Shown: positions 33,731-42,521 of the stretch, one piece after another | Numbering within the stretch: the stretch's first letter is position 1 | How the letters are laid out: each line of letters starts with the position of its first letter | NCBI RefSeq assembly: GCF_023204875.1 | Contig: NZ_CP096247.1 | Span: forward strand, 1,860,001-1,924,000 | Reading direction: 5' to 3' | From: Prevotella sp. E15-22 | Lineage (GTDB): Bacteria; Bacteroidota; Bacteroidia; Bacteroidales; Bacteroidaceae | DNA length: 64,000 nucleotides | Translations under genes and position numbers: made by a program | Notes under the pieces: generated by a model | What the model saw: only the letters and a program-made list of their open reading frames with translations | Database searches by the model: none | Told to the model about the DNA's origin: nothing

Positions 33731-34978
33731 TTAAGACAACTTATGAATCACCAGTCCTGAACGCAATTTTGGTTCGAACCAAGTAGCCTTTGGAGGCATA
33801 ATCTTACCACTATCAGCAATATCCATAATCTGCTGCATAGATACTGGATACAGAGCCAACGCAGCACGCATCTCGCCTGAGTCAACACGGCGTTTCAACT
33901 CGCCCAGTCCACGCAGTCCACCAACAAAGTCGATACGCTGTGATGAGCGAAGGTCACCAATATTAAGAATCTTATCGAGAATCAATCGGCTAGAGATATC
34001 TACATCCAGTACACCGATTGGATCGGTATTGTCGTATGATCCCTCTTTTGCTTTCAAGCTGTACCAGTGCTGATCCAAATACAGTGAGAACTCATGCAAC
34101 TGCTGAGGCTTATAAATCTCAGTACCCTTATCTTCTACCTCGAAGTTTACCTTCAGCGATGCGAGGAACTCCTCCGATGAGAGTCCGTTCAGATCCTTTA
34201 CCACACGGTTGTAGTCCAGAATAGTCAACTGCGAAGCCTGGAAGCAAACTGCCATAAAGTAGTTATACTCCTCGGTGCCGTTATGGTTTGGATTCTGCTT
34301 CTGCTTCTCGGCACCTACCAGAGCTGCAGCAGCACTACGATGGTGACCATCAGCGATATACAGCGACGGCATCTTGGCAAACTGATCTGTGATAGTCTGC
34401 ATATCCTTATCATCATTGATAACCCAGAACTGATGGCGGAAACCATCGATTGGGGCAATGAAGTCATATTCAGGCTCAGTAGCAGCATAACGCATAATCA
34501 GCCCGTTCAGCACTGCGTTATCAGGATAAGCAAAGAATACAGGCTCGATGTTAGCATTGTTTACACGAACATGCTTCATACGATCCTCTTCCTTATCGCG
34601 ACGAGTAAGCTCATGCTTCTTAATATTGCCTTTCATATAGTCGTCCACATAAGCGCCAACTACCAGTCCGTACTGAGTCTTACCGTTCATGGTCTGAGCG
34701 TAGATGTAGTAATGCTCGGTAGCATCCTGCACCAGCCACCCCTTATCCTGGAACTTCTGGAAGTTCTCTGCAGCCTTCTCATACACACGAGAATCATACT
34801 CAGATGTGCCTACAGGGAAGTCGATCTCAGGTTTGATAATGTGATAGAGGCTTTTCTCATTATCACCAGCCTCTGCCCTCGCCTCTTCGCTATCAAGCAC
34901 GTCATAAGGACGGCTCTCTACTTGTTCCACAAGATCTTTTGGGGGGCGAACACCCTTAAATGGTTTAATAATAGCCAT
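33731..34978 (-). CDS. DUF1015 family protein
   Basis: A 415-residue protein with the DUF1015 hallmarks: N-terminal IIKPFKGVRPP, RPYDVLDSEEAR, the SLYHIIKPE block, LYIADGHHRSAAA and a C-terminal ending TWFEPKLRSGLVIH. Widely found beside serA in Bacteroidetes; it may be a metabolic enzyme connected to serine, but function is not proven. Separated from serA by 79 bp that hold a hairpin (35010-35041). Confidence 0.9.
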   Translation of the reverse strand: MAIIKPFKGVRPPKDLVEQVESRPYDVLDSEEARAEAGDNEKSLYHIIKPEIDFPVGTSEYDSRVYEKAAENFQKFQDKGWLVQDATEHYYIYAQTMNGKTQYGLVVGAYVDDYMKGNIKKHELTRRDKEEDRMKHVRVNNANIEPVFFAYPDNAVLNGLIMRYAATEPEYDFIAPIDGFRHQFWVINDDKDMQTITDQFAKMPSLYIADGHHRSAAAALVGAEKQKQNPNHNGTEEYNYFMAVCFQASQLTILDYNRVVKDLNGLSSEEFLASLKVNFEVEDKGTEIYKPQQLHEFSLYLDQHWYSLKAKEGSYDNTDPIGVLDVDISSRLILDKILNIGDLRSSQRIDFVGGLRGLGELKRRVDSGEMRAALALYPVSMQQIMDIADSGKIMPPKATWFEPKLRSGLVIHKLS

Positions 34979-35009
34979 GATTAATATGTATAACTTTTAA
35001 AACACAATA

Positions 35010-35041
35010 GTGCACAAGTAGGGCTACCCCCTCCTGTGCAC
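35010..35041 (-). other. hairpin in the serA-DUF1015 gap
   Basis: 7-bp stem GTGCACA (35010-35016) / TGTGCAC (35035-35041) with an inner GGG/CCC pair block (35021-35023, 35027-35029). Not followed by a U-run in either strand, so it looks like a leader or processing element. In the minus RNA the stem holds GGAGGGGG. Confidence 0.5.
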
Positions 35042-35057
35042 CATATGTTTGCAATAA

Positions 35058-35975
35058 TTACTTGTTCACCTGGAACCTTGTATCTCCGTCCTTGAAGAAT
35101 GCGTTGATCTGCTTAGCAGCAGCAATACCGGCATTGATATTAGCCTCGGCTGTCTGAGCACCCATCTTCTTAGGAGTTGAGAAGTAACGACCTTCGAATT
35201 TAGCGAACTCGTCGTTAGCATCAGGCATGATATCTGTCACAAACTTCAGGTCCTCTCGCTCAGCCATCAGCTTAATCAGCTCAGGCTCGTTAATAACTTC
35301 CTTACGAGCTGTGTTAACCAGTACACCACCCTTCTTCATCTTGCCTACCAGAGCAGCGTTGATACTCTGCTTAGTCTCAGGTGTTGCAGGGATGTGCAGT
35401 GATACTACATCGCAAGTCTCGAACAGAGCGTCCTGATTAGCTACGGCGTGTACGCCAGCAGCCTCGATAACCTCTGCTGGGCAGAATGCATCGTAAGCAT
35501 AAACCTCCATACCGAAGCCCTTAGCGATACGAGCCACGTTGCGACCTACATTACCGAAAGCCAGGATACCCAGCTTCTTACCAAGCAGCTCGCTACCGCT
35601 CTTGCCGTTGTAGAAACCACGTACGGCCATAACCAGAAGACCAAATACCAACTCGGCTACGGCATTTGAGTTCTGACCAGGAGTGTTCTCAGCTACTACA
35701 TTGTGTGCTGTAGCTGCGGTCAGGTCGATGTTATCGTAACCAGCACCGGCACGAACAACGATCTTCAATTGCTTAGCAGCGTCCAGTACCTCTGCGTCAA
35801 CCTTATCACTACGGATAATCAGCGCGTCGGCATCAGCAACTGCTGCCAGGAACTGAGCCTTCTCTGTATATTTCTCAAGCAGTACCAACTCATTGCCGGC
35901 TGCCTCAATCTCTGCCTTGATACCATTAACAGCAGCTGCTGCAAATGGCTTCTCTGTTGCGACTAATACTTTCAT
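35058..35975 (-). CDS. serA: D-3-phosphoglycerate dehydrogenase
   Basis: Oxidises 3-phosphoglycerate, first step of serine synthesis. 305 residues with the D-2-hydroxyacid dehydrogenase fold: VVRAGAGYDNIDL, NAD motif LGILAFGNVGRNVARIAKG and NTARKEVINE. The regulatory ACT domain of longer SerA proteins is missing, normal for this lineage. I choose MKVLVATEKPFA at 35975; longer in-frame readings overlap the serC end. 19 bp after serC. Confidence 0.93.
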   Translation of the reverse strand: MKVLVATEKPFAAAAVNGIKAEIEAAGNELVLLEKYTEKAQFLAAVADADALIIRSDKVDAEVLDAAKQLKIVVRAGAGYDNIDLTAATAHNVVAENTPGQNSNAVAELVFGLLVMAVRGFYNGKSGSELLGKKLGILAFGNVGRNVARIAKGFGMEVYAYDAFCPAEVIEAAGVHAVANQDALFETCDVVSLHIPATPETKQSINAALVGKMKKGGVLVNTARKEVINEPELIKLMAEREDLKFVTDIMPDANDEFAKFEGRYFSTPKKMGAQTAEANINAGIAAAKQINAFFKDGDTRFQVNK

Positions 35976-35994
35976 AACTTTCAATTGACAATAT

Positions 35995-37062
35995 TTAGTG
36001 CTGAGCTTCAAATTCCTTCATGCATGCTACTAGAGCATTTACACCTTCAATAGTTTGAGCATTGTAACAAGAAGCGCGGAATCCGCCTACATCACGATGA
36101 CCCTTCACGCCTACCATTCCCTTAGAAACGGCGAAGTCAAGGAAGTCCTTCTCAAGATCTTTGTACTCGGGGGCCATAACGAAGCAGAGGTTCATCAATG
36201 AACGATCTTGAGCCTGAGCAGTTCCTACAAACATCTTGTTTCTATCAATCTCACCATAGACAATTTCAGCACGCTGTTTAGCCAACTTATCCATTGCTTC
36301 AACACCACCCTGCTTCTTGATCCAGCGGAGGTTTTCCAAAGCGCAGTAGATGGGTACTACAGGAGGAGTATTAAACATTGAACCCTTTGACACGTGAGTG
36401 CGATAGTCAAGCATGGTAGGAATTTCGCGGGGAGCCTTACCAAGTGCGTCATCCTTCACGATGACGATGGTAACACCCGCCATAGCCAAATTCTTCTGAG
36501 CACCAGCATAGATAGCGTTGTACTTCTTCACATCAACAGGACGGCTGAATATATCTGAAGACATATCAGCAATCAGGGGCACTTCAACATCAAGATCTTT
36601 ACGAATTTCTGTACCATAGATAGTATTGTTCGTAGTAATGTGCAAATAGTCAGCATCAGCAGGAACAGTAAAATCTTTAGGAATGAAGGTGTAGTTTGCA
36701 TCAGCAGAAGAAGCCACTTCTACTACCTCTCCGAAAAGTTTTGCTTCCTTCATAGCTTTCTTTGCCCAAACACCTGTATTCAGGTAAGCAGCCTTCTTTA
36801 CGAGGAAGTTATAGGGAATCATGCAGAACTCCAGTGAAGCGCCGCCACCAAGGAAGATAACGGAGTAACCCTCAGGAACATCAAGTAATTCCTTTACGAG
36901 CGCTACAGCCTCATCAACAACAGGCTGAAAGTCCTTAGCACGATGGCTGATCTCCATGAGAGAAAGACCAGAACCATTGAAATCAAGACACTGTTTGGCG
37001 GTTGCCTCAATGACCTCACGAGGAAGCATTGAAGGACCTGCATTAAAGTTGTACTTCTTCAT
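35995..37062 (-). CDS. serC: phosphoserine aminotransferase
   Basis: Transaminates 3-phosphohydroxypyruvate to phosphoserine. 355 residues starting [19 protein letters not shown] with [31 protein letters not shown] and the PLP lysine in [12 protein letters not shown]; ends [17 protein letters not shown]. Head of the serC-serA-DUF1015-IMPACT operon. Confidence 0.97.
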   Translation of the reverse strand: MKKYNFNAGPSMLPREVIEATAKQCLDFNGSGLSLMEISHRAKDFQPVVDEAVALVKELLDVPEGYSVIFLGGGASLEFCMIPYNFLVKKAAYLNTGVWAKKAMKEAKLFGEVVEVASSADANYTFIPKDFTVPADADYLHITTNNTIYGTEIRKDLDVEVPLIADMSSDIFSRPVDVKKYNAIYAGAQKNLAMAGVTIVIVKDDALGKAPREIPTMLDYRTHVSKGSMFNTPPVVPIYCALENLRWIKKQGGVEAMDKLAKQRAEIVYGEIDRNKMFVGTAQAQDRSLMNLCFVMAPEYKDLEKDFLDFAVSKGMVGVKGHRDVGGFRASCYNAQTIEGVNALVACMKEFEAQH

Positions 37063-37114
37063 AATTTTTTTTAGAATTGTTTATTGGTTTTATACTGATT
37101 CCTAAATTTGCGTG

Positions 37115-37146
37115 CGAAATTACACTTTTTATTTGAATTAGACAAA
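37115..37146 (-). promoter_or_regulatory. serC operon promoter
   Basis: Minus: TTTG (37143-37146), 20-bp spacer, TAATTTCG (37115-37122, one mismatch). Leader about 50 nt. The rest of 37063-37283 holds no gene; AGGTTG/CAACCT (37171-37176, 37200-37205) could be a weak helicase terminator. Confidence 0.68.
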
Positions 37147-37283
37147 TATTTTGGCAAAAATTAATGAAAAAGGTTGCTTTTCCTTTCAATTTGTCAAGTC
37201 AACCTAACAACAATTAATCATAAGCAAAGTTCGTTATATACATCTTTAGCATCAATTACTTCATCTACAACACCCCTCCATCG

Positions 37284-38609
37284 TCAACGAACTGGTTCGA
37301 CCACCGTACGGACGCCTTTGATTTTCTCTCCACGAGTCAATCGTATGATTTGTTGAAGCTTCTCTCGTTTCACAGCAGCATACGCATAGCGATCAGAAAC
37401 ATCTATTCGTCCTATCTCACAGGTCTTAAGGCCACCCTTTTTACAGAGAAAACCAACGATATCACCTTTCGAGATTTTGTCTTTTCTGCCCTTACCAATA
37501 TAAAGTGTAGCCATACAAGGTTGAGGAATCAACTCATCAGCAGAAGGTTCGTAAATCTGCGCCAGTGATTCCACAAACCCAGGAATATGTTCCTCCGGCC
37601 CCACGAGAAAAAAAGTACGTCCCACCTTATCCCAACGGGCAGTTCGGCCAATGCGATGCACCAGCGACTCTTCATTACCAGGAAGATGATAGTGAATAAT
37701 ATTATCAATATTGGGTATATCCAGACCACGAGAAGCCAAATCGGTAGAAACGAGAACTGTTGCCGAACCATTGGAGAACTTATAGAGAGCATCCTCACGC
37801 TGACGCTGTTCCATTCCGCCACGAAAGACACTAGTTACAAAACCCTGTTTACGCAAAAACTGATCCGTACGTTCCACTGAATCACGATAGTTCAAGAAAA
37901 CAACACTCTGCGTCTCACCAAGCGACTTCAGCAACTGAGCCAGGGTATCGAGTTTATCCTTCACAGGGCACTGTACGCCATAAACTTCCACCCTATCGTT
38001 TAATCGTTCCTCTTCAATCAAATAATCGAGGCGATCAGTATGCCTCATCTCCACATAGCGAGGAATAATGTCGGTATCGGTAGCAGATAGAAGGAAACGA
38101 CGCTCCAGCATAGGCAATTTACCCAACAGATGCGACATTTCATCCTGAAACCCCATTTCTAGACATTTATCAAACTCATCAATGACTATATATTTAATAA
38201 GGTGTTTATCGATATTTCCCTTATCCAAATGATCGTTCAATCGACCTGGCGTTCCGAATATCAATTGAGGGTGGTTCTTCTTCAGCAGCCTATGTTCGTC
38301 CATTGCTGTACGACCGCCATAACAAGCCTGCGAGCGAATACCTGATCCCATAGACAACTGAACTGTATTCGACTGAAGAGCCAGTTCACGTCCCGGCACA
38401 ACAACCAAGGCCTGAACAGCGTCACTCTGAGCATCTAAAAACTGCACCAAAGGCAAAAGATATGCCAGTGTCTTACCTGTTCCAGTAGGCGATAGGACAA
38501 CAATATCGTTACGTCCATGCAGGAAGTGATTTATTACATCCTGCTGCATATCATTGAGTTCGCTGATTCCCATCTTGGACAGCACTTTATCAAACGAATG
38601 TTCTTTCAT
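37284..38609 (-). CDS. DEAD-box-type RNA helicase, DbpA-like, with DEFD motif II
   Basis: A 441-residue superfamily 2 helicase: motif I SPTGTGKT (40-47), Ia VVPGRELALQ, Ib GTPGRLNDHL, motif II reads DEFD (144-147) in place of DEAD, motif III LLSATD, VLVSTDLASRGLDIPNI and motif VI HRIGRTARW. The C-terminal 75 residues (MATLYIGKGRKDKISKGDIVGFL...GRIDVSDRYAYAAV) are a DbpA-type RNA-binding domain, which in DbpA targets 23S rRNA, so a ribosome-assembly role is likely. Last gene of the DUF4375-smpB unit. Confidence 0.9.
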   Translation of the reverse strand: MKEHSFDKVLSKMGISELNDMQQDVINHFLHGRNDIVVLSPTGTGKTLAYLLPLVQFLDAQSDAVQALVVVPGRELALQSNTVQLSMGSGIRSQACYGGRTAMDEHRLLKKNHPQLIFGTPGRLNDHLDKGNIDKHLIKYIVIDEFDKCLEMGFQDEMSHLLGKLPMLERRFLLSATDTDIIPRYVEMRHTDRLDYLIEEERLNDRVEVYGVQCPVKDKLDTLAQLLKSLGETQSVVFLNYRDSVERTDQFLRKQGFVTSVFRGGMEQRQREDALYKFSNGSATVLVSTDLASRGLDIPNIDNIIHYHLPGNEESLVHRIGRTARWDKVGRTFFLVGPEEHIPGFVESLAQIYEPSADELIPQPCMATLYIGKGRKDKISKGDIVGFLCKKGGLKTCEIGRIDVSDRYAYAAVKREKLQQIIRLTRGEKIKGVRTVVEPVR

Positions 38610-38633
38610 AGTATAATGAATACTATAAGGTTA

Positions 38634-40118
38634 TTACAACTTTACGGTCTTCTTTACCACCTTACTCTCCGCTTGAAGGCGGTTCAAAGCCGTGACCACA
38701 TAAGTGTATTTATGACGACCGTCTTTGTAAGGTAACTTCAGGTAAGTATTCGACGTAATGGCAACTAATTTTGAAGGATCATCTGTATTTATCTTCATAC
38801 CTTTCTCAAATCGATAGACAGCATACTGAGTAGCCATCTCGTCCCATTGCTTGCCGCGGGGAGAAGTCCAAAAAAGGATATAGCCATCACTAGTCCAAAC
38901 AGGTTTCACTTTACGAGGTCTCTTGGGAGTCTTACTGCTAATGAACGACATCTGAGGTTGCATTGCAGGATAGCACCAGTAGTTATTACGCAGCATTGTA
39001 GCGTAGTTACCAGTATTATCAACAGCAGCCTTCGCGTACCACAGAACAGTACCTCGGACATTGCTCATCTGCTGATGCAGACGATATTTTGCAGGTTGCT
39101 GGTTCTGACTAGGATTTTGAGGATCAGCATTTTTCACCGTGCGCTCTATATCTTCACCAATGAACAGCGGACGACCACCAGCATGTTGGTTCCACCAGCG
39201 AATCAACGTATCATAGTCTGCTGCTTTATTACCAATTTCCCAATAAATTTGCGGAACACAGTAGTCCAACCATCCATTATTTATCCACAATAACACATCA
39301 GCATAAAGATCATCATAATTTTGCAAACCATTTGTATTACTGCCTATAGCAGCACTTCTCTTATTGCGATAAATACCAAAGGGCGAGATACCCACCTTCA
39401 CCCAAGGCTTTGTCGCATGTACTGTCTCATAGAACTGCTTTATAAAGAGATTTACATTATAGCGACGCCAGTCGCCACGGTCTTTAATTCCATTGCTGTA
39501 CATTCGATATTGCTGATCATCGGGAATAACCTGTCCAGCTGCAGGATAAGGATAAAAATAGTCATCCATATGAATACCGTCAATATCATAGCGCGATACG
39601 ATGTCCTTAGCCACCTGACAGATATAATCGCGATTCTCGGGAATACCAGGATTAAGAATGAGCAGATCATCATAAGAAAAGCAACGCTCAGGATGAGTCA
39701 CACCAACATGATTAGAAGCTAACATTGAGGTACCTTTAGTCTTGGCACGATAGGGATTGATCCATGCATGAAGTTCCATACCACGCTGGTGACATTGTTC
39801 AATCATCCACTGCAGAGGATCCCAATATGGCGACGGGGCTTTTCCTTGCTGACCAGTCAAGAAACGGCTCCATGGTTCAATATTACTCTGATAAAGCGCA
39901 TCACATTCCGGACGAACTTGAAAGATAATAGCATTTACTCCATCTTTTTTTAATTCATCTAACTGGTAGAGCAACGTCTGCTGCATTTTAAGAGTACCCA
40001 TACCTTGAAACTGTCCATTCACGCATTGTATCCACGCACCACGGAATTCTCTTTTTTGCTGTGCGGCAACACAAATTGCAATCAGCAAACCAACTACTAC
40101 AAACAAAAACTTTCTCAT
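38634..40118 (-). CDS. secreted GHL10-type glycoside hydrolase-like protein (DUF187)
   Basis: A 494-residue exported protein: signal peptide MRKFLFVVVGLLIAICVAAQ, then a TIM-barrel of the GHL10 family (REFRGAWIQCVNG, DGVNAIIFQVRPECDALY, GMELHAWINPYRA, IDGIHMDDYFYPYP, WVKVGISPFGIYRN), and a C-terminal beta domain from about residue 385 (KPVWTSDGYILFW). Related proteins cleave glycan next to peptidoglycan or polysaccharide; substrate unknown. No lipobox. Between smpB (16 bp) and the helicase (24 bp). Confidence 0.86.
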   Translation of the reverse strand: MRKFLFVVVGLLIAICVAAQQKREFRGAWIQCVNGQFQGMGTLKMQQTLLYQLDELKKDGVNAIIFQVRPECDALYQSNIEPWSRFLTGQQGKAPSPYWDPLQWMIEQCHQRGMELHAWINPYRAKTKGTSMLASNHVGVTHPERCFSYDDLLILNPGIPENRDYICQVAKDIVSRYDIDGIHMDDYFYPYPAAGQVIPDDQQYRMYSNGIKDRGDWRRYNVNLFIKQFYETVHATKPWVKVGISPFGIYRNKRSAAIGSNTNGLQNYDDLYADVLLWINNGWLDYCVPQIYWEIGNKAADYDTLIRWWNQHAGGRPLFIGEDIERTVKNADPQNPSQNQQPAKYRLHQQMSNVRGTVLWYAKAAVDNTGNYATMLRNNYWCYPAMQPQMSFISSKTPKRPRKVKPVWTSDGYILFWTSPRGKQWDEMATQYAVYRFEKGMKINTDDPSKLVAITSNTYLKLPYKDGRHKYTYVVTALNRLQAESKVVKKTVKL

Positions 40119-40134
40119 TCTCCAAAACTAATGT

Positions 40135-40617
40135 TTATTTATATACCTTCATCGCGCGATCCATCTCACGTCTATCCTCCTTTTCCTTCAACGTCTGACG
40201 CTTATCAAAAGCCTTCTTTCCTTTACACAATGCAATATCCATCTTTGCTCTTCCATGTTCATCAATGAACACCAATGTAGGAACAATGGTATACCCTGTC
40301 TGCTTTGTCGCACTCTCCAGACGAGCTATCTCACGCCGCGTCAACAACAATTTACGTTCACGTTTTTGCTCATGATTATTATACGATCCATAAAAATACG
40401 GACTTATAGACATACCTTTAACCCACAACTCACCACGGATAATTGAGCAGTAGGTATCCACTAATGATGCTTTACCCGCGCGAATAGATTTAATCTCTGT
40501 ACCCGTAAGCACGATGCCTGCTGTGTATTCCTCTATAAAGAAATATTCGAATGAAGCCTTCCTGTTCTTTATCTGCACAGGGCTCTTCTTTCGGAGTTCC
40601 TGTTCTTGTTTATTCAT
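40135..40617 (-). CDS. smpB: SsrA-binding protein SmpB
   Basis: Binds tmRNA and brings it to stalled ribosomes. 160 residues: [48 protein letters not shown], and a basic tail [24 protein letters not shown] that enters the mRNA channel. Overlaps the upstream gene by 8 bp. tmRNA itself is not in the window. Confidence 0.96.
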   Translation of the reverse strand: MNKQEQELRKKSPVQIKNRKASFEYFFIEEYTAGIVLTGTEIKSIRAGKASLVDTYCSIIRGELWVKGMSISPYFYGSYNNHEQKRERKLLLTRREIARLESATKQTGYTIVPTLVFIDEHGRAKMDIALCKGKKAFDKRQTLKEKEDRREMDRAMKVYK

Positions 40618-41122
40618 TCTCTATTACCACAAACTTTTCTATATTTTCATCTACATAATGGGCAACCTGCTCTGTCCATCTTTCCTCATTTTCCACAAAC
40701 ATATCGTCGTAGTCATCAAACTGAGGATACTTTTCAAAGAGCGCCATAAACTCCTCGTCCGAGCATTCCATCTCCAACACTTCGCGATTCTCGAGCCATA
40801 ATGTATGAACCTCGTAAAGCATCTTCGAGAGATCTCGCATATGCCACATCTTATTCAAGGCCTTGGCAAAGGGATTCTTGAAGATAAAGGGGCCATATCC
40901 ATTGTGTATCAACTGGATAAAGCCTCCATCCATCACCTCTTGATGGAGTGTATCCCAACAGAGCAGAGTCATCTGATCGGCATTCAACGCCTGCATCACT
41001 TCCACCGTAGGCTCGCCACCAACAGCTTTGCGAATAGCATGAATAATAACCTGAAGGAATGCATCCATTCCTTTCATAGCAGCTTCACTCAGTTGTGCAT
41101 CTTGTACTTTAATCTCTTTCAT
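40610..41122 (-). CDS. DUF4375 (DMP19-type) domain protein
   Basis: A 170-residue acidic protein whose core [24 protein letters not shown] fits the DUF4375/DMP19 family, which includes a Neisseria DNA-mimic protein. The acidic C-terminus ([17 protein letters not shown]) is in keeping with that. Its function here is unknown. First gene of an operon, overlapping smpB by 8 bp, so expression is coupled to the ribosome-rescue factor. Confidence 0.75.
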   Translation of the reverse strand: MKEIKVQDAQLSEAAMKGMDAFLQVIIHAIRKAVGGEPTVEVMQALNADQMTLLCWDTLHQEVMDGGFIQLIHNGYGPFIFKNPFAKALNKMWHMRDLSKMLYEVHTLWLENREVLEMECSDEEFMALFEKYPQFDDYDDMFVENEERWTEQVAHYVDENIEKFVVIENE

Positions 41123-41141
41123 AATATATGTTTATGGACTG

Positions 41142-41149
41142 CAAAGTTA
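41142..41149 (-). promoter_or_regulatory. promoter -7 element of the DUF4375-smpB operon
   Basis: TAACTTTG on the minus strand; TTG at 41169-41171 lies at 19-bp spacing. Leader about 18 nt. Confidence 0.68.
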
Positions 41150-41231
41150 ATCATTTCACACCACAAATCAACCACATAAGGCAAAAAAATTGTTAAAAGA
41201 AGGCGCCTACTACAAAATAGATTGCCATTGT

Positions 41232-41263
41232 CTTGGGTAGAACAAATAAAAATTGTAACTTTA
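41232..41263 (+). promoter_or_regulatory. promoter of the galM-symporter-ara operon
   Basis: CTTG (41232-41235), 20-bp spacer, TAACTTTA (41256-41263): one mismatch in each element, as expected for a regulated promoter. TTGGGT (41233-41238) and ACCCAA (41265-41270) form a short inverted repeat around the -7 element. Leader about 50 nt. Confidence 0.6.
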
Positions 41264-41317
41264 CACCCAATTTTAAAATAATAACTAAAACTGTTTAATT
41301 TAAACCTATCAAAAACA

Positions 41318-42502
41318 ATGAAAGCATTGAAAGCTTCACTTTTTGGATTTGGGGCACTGGTGGCTCTCACGATGATGTCGTGTGATCCCCAACCAACCGC
41401 ATCTGAATTAACTGCTTCGGGCCTTAACCCAGCTAAGTTTGACACAATTATTAACGGTGATACCGTAAAGCTCTACACCTTAAAAGGAGACAAGGGCATG
41501 GAAGTATGTATCACAAATTATGGTGGACGAATTGTTTCGCTGATGGTACCCGACAAAAACGACTCACTCATTGACGTTGTACTTGGCTTCGACAACATTG
41601 CCCAGTACATGGAGAAGACCACCGACTACGGTTCAAGTGTTGGCCGCTATGCCAACCGAATCAACATGGGTCGCTTTGTGCTAAATGGCGACACCATTCA
41701 ATTGAAGCAAAACGACAAGCACGATGGACGCGACCATTGTCTACATGGCGGCGGCGATACGGGTTGGATGAACAAGGTATACAAAGCTGAGCAGATTGAC
41801 GAGCAGACTTTGAAGCTAACCATCGTAGCTGAAGACGGCGAGAACGGATTCCCTGGTACTGTAACTGCCACCACAACTTATAAGATCGTCAATGGCAATA
41901 CCCTCGACATCACGTGGGAGGCTACCACAGACAAGCCCACTATCATCAACCAGACCAATCACAACTACTACAATCTCTCAGGCGATTTTGAGGAAGAAGC
42001 TGGCGGCTTGAATCAGCTACTAATGGTGAATGCTGATTCATTTACCGTGGCCGACGACTCATATATGCCTACCGGTGAGATTCGCGCAGTTGAGGGCACA
42101 ACAATGGATCTCCGCACCGAACATGCAATCATTGACGGACTAGATCGCGAGTTCAATCAAGTAAAGAATGCGAATGGCGGTTATGACCACAATTGGTGTT
42201 TAAACACCAAAGGTGATGACACACAGGTATGCGCTACACTTTACAGTCCCAAAACCGGCATCTTCATGGAGATGTTTACAAACGAACCTGGTGTACAGGT
42301 TTACACTGGCAATTTCCAGGGTATTCAGGGTGAGGAGAAGATCGTTCGCAAGCATGGCAAACACTATCCTCAGTACATCTCAGTTTGTCTGGAAAGCCAA
42401 AAGTACCCCGACTCACCCAACCATCCCGAATGGCCTAGTCCAGTACTTAATCCCGGCGAGAAGTACTACAGTCACGCCGCCTATAAGTTCTCTGTCAAAT
42501 AA
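41318..42502 (+). CDS. galM: aldose 1-epimerase (mutarotase), lipoprotein form
   Basis: Interconverts alpha and beta anomers of aldoses. 394 residues with a lipoprotein signal (lipobox ending at Cys22, LTMMSC), then the mutarotase fold: ITNYGGRIVSLMVPD, GSSVGRYANRI, the catalytic His in NQTNHNYYNLSG and the C-terminal catalytic Glu in VCLESQKYPDSPNHPEWPS. Export to the envelope suits equilibrating sugars before uptake by the two symporters that follow (19 and 23 bp gaps between genes). Confidence 0.92.
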   Translation: MKALKASLFGFGALVALTMMSCDPQPTASELTASGLNPAKFDTIINGDTVKLYTLKGDKGMEVCITNYGGRIVSLMVPDKNDSLIDVVLGFDNIAQYMEKTTDYGSSVGRYANRINMGRFVLNGDTIQLKQNDKHDGRDHCLHGGGDTGWMNKVYKAEQIDEQTLKLTIVAEDGENGFPGTVTATTTYKIVNGNTLDITWEATTDKPTIINQTNHNYYNLSGDFEEEAGGLNQLLMVNADSFTVADDSYMPTGEIRAVEGTTMDLRTEHAIIDGLDREFNQVKNANGGYDHNWCLNTKGDDTQVCATLYSPKTGIFMEMFTNEPGVQVYTGNFQGIQGEEKIVRKHGKHYPQYISVCLESQKYPDSPNHPEWPSPVLNPGEKYYSHAAYKFSVK

Positions 42503-42521
42503 CAAATAACAATCAAGTATT

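Noticed and set aside
37063..37283. Hidden small gene between serC and the helicase
   Set aside because: Short frames here lack family features; the stretch holds the serC promoter and a weak hairpin.
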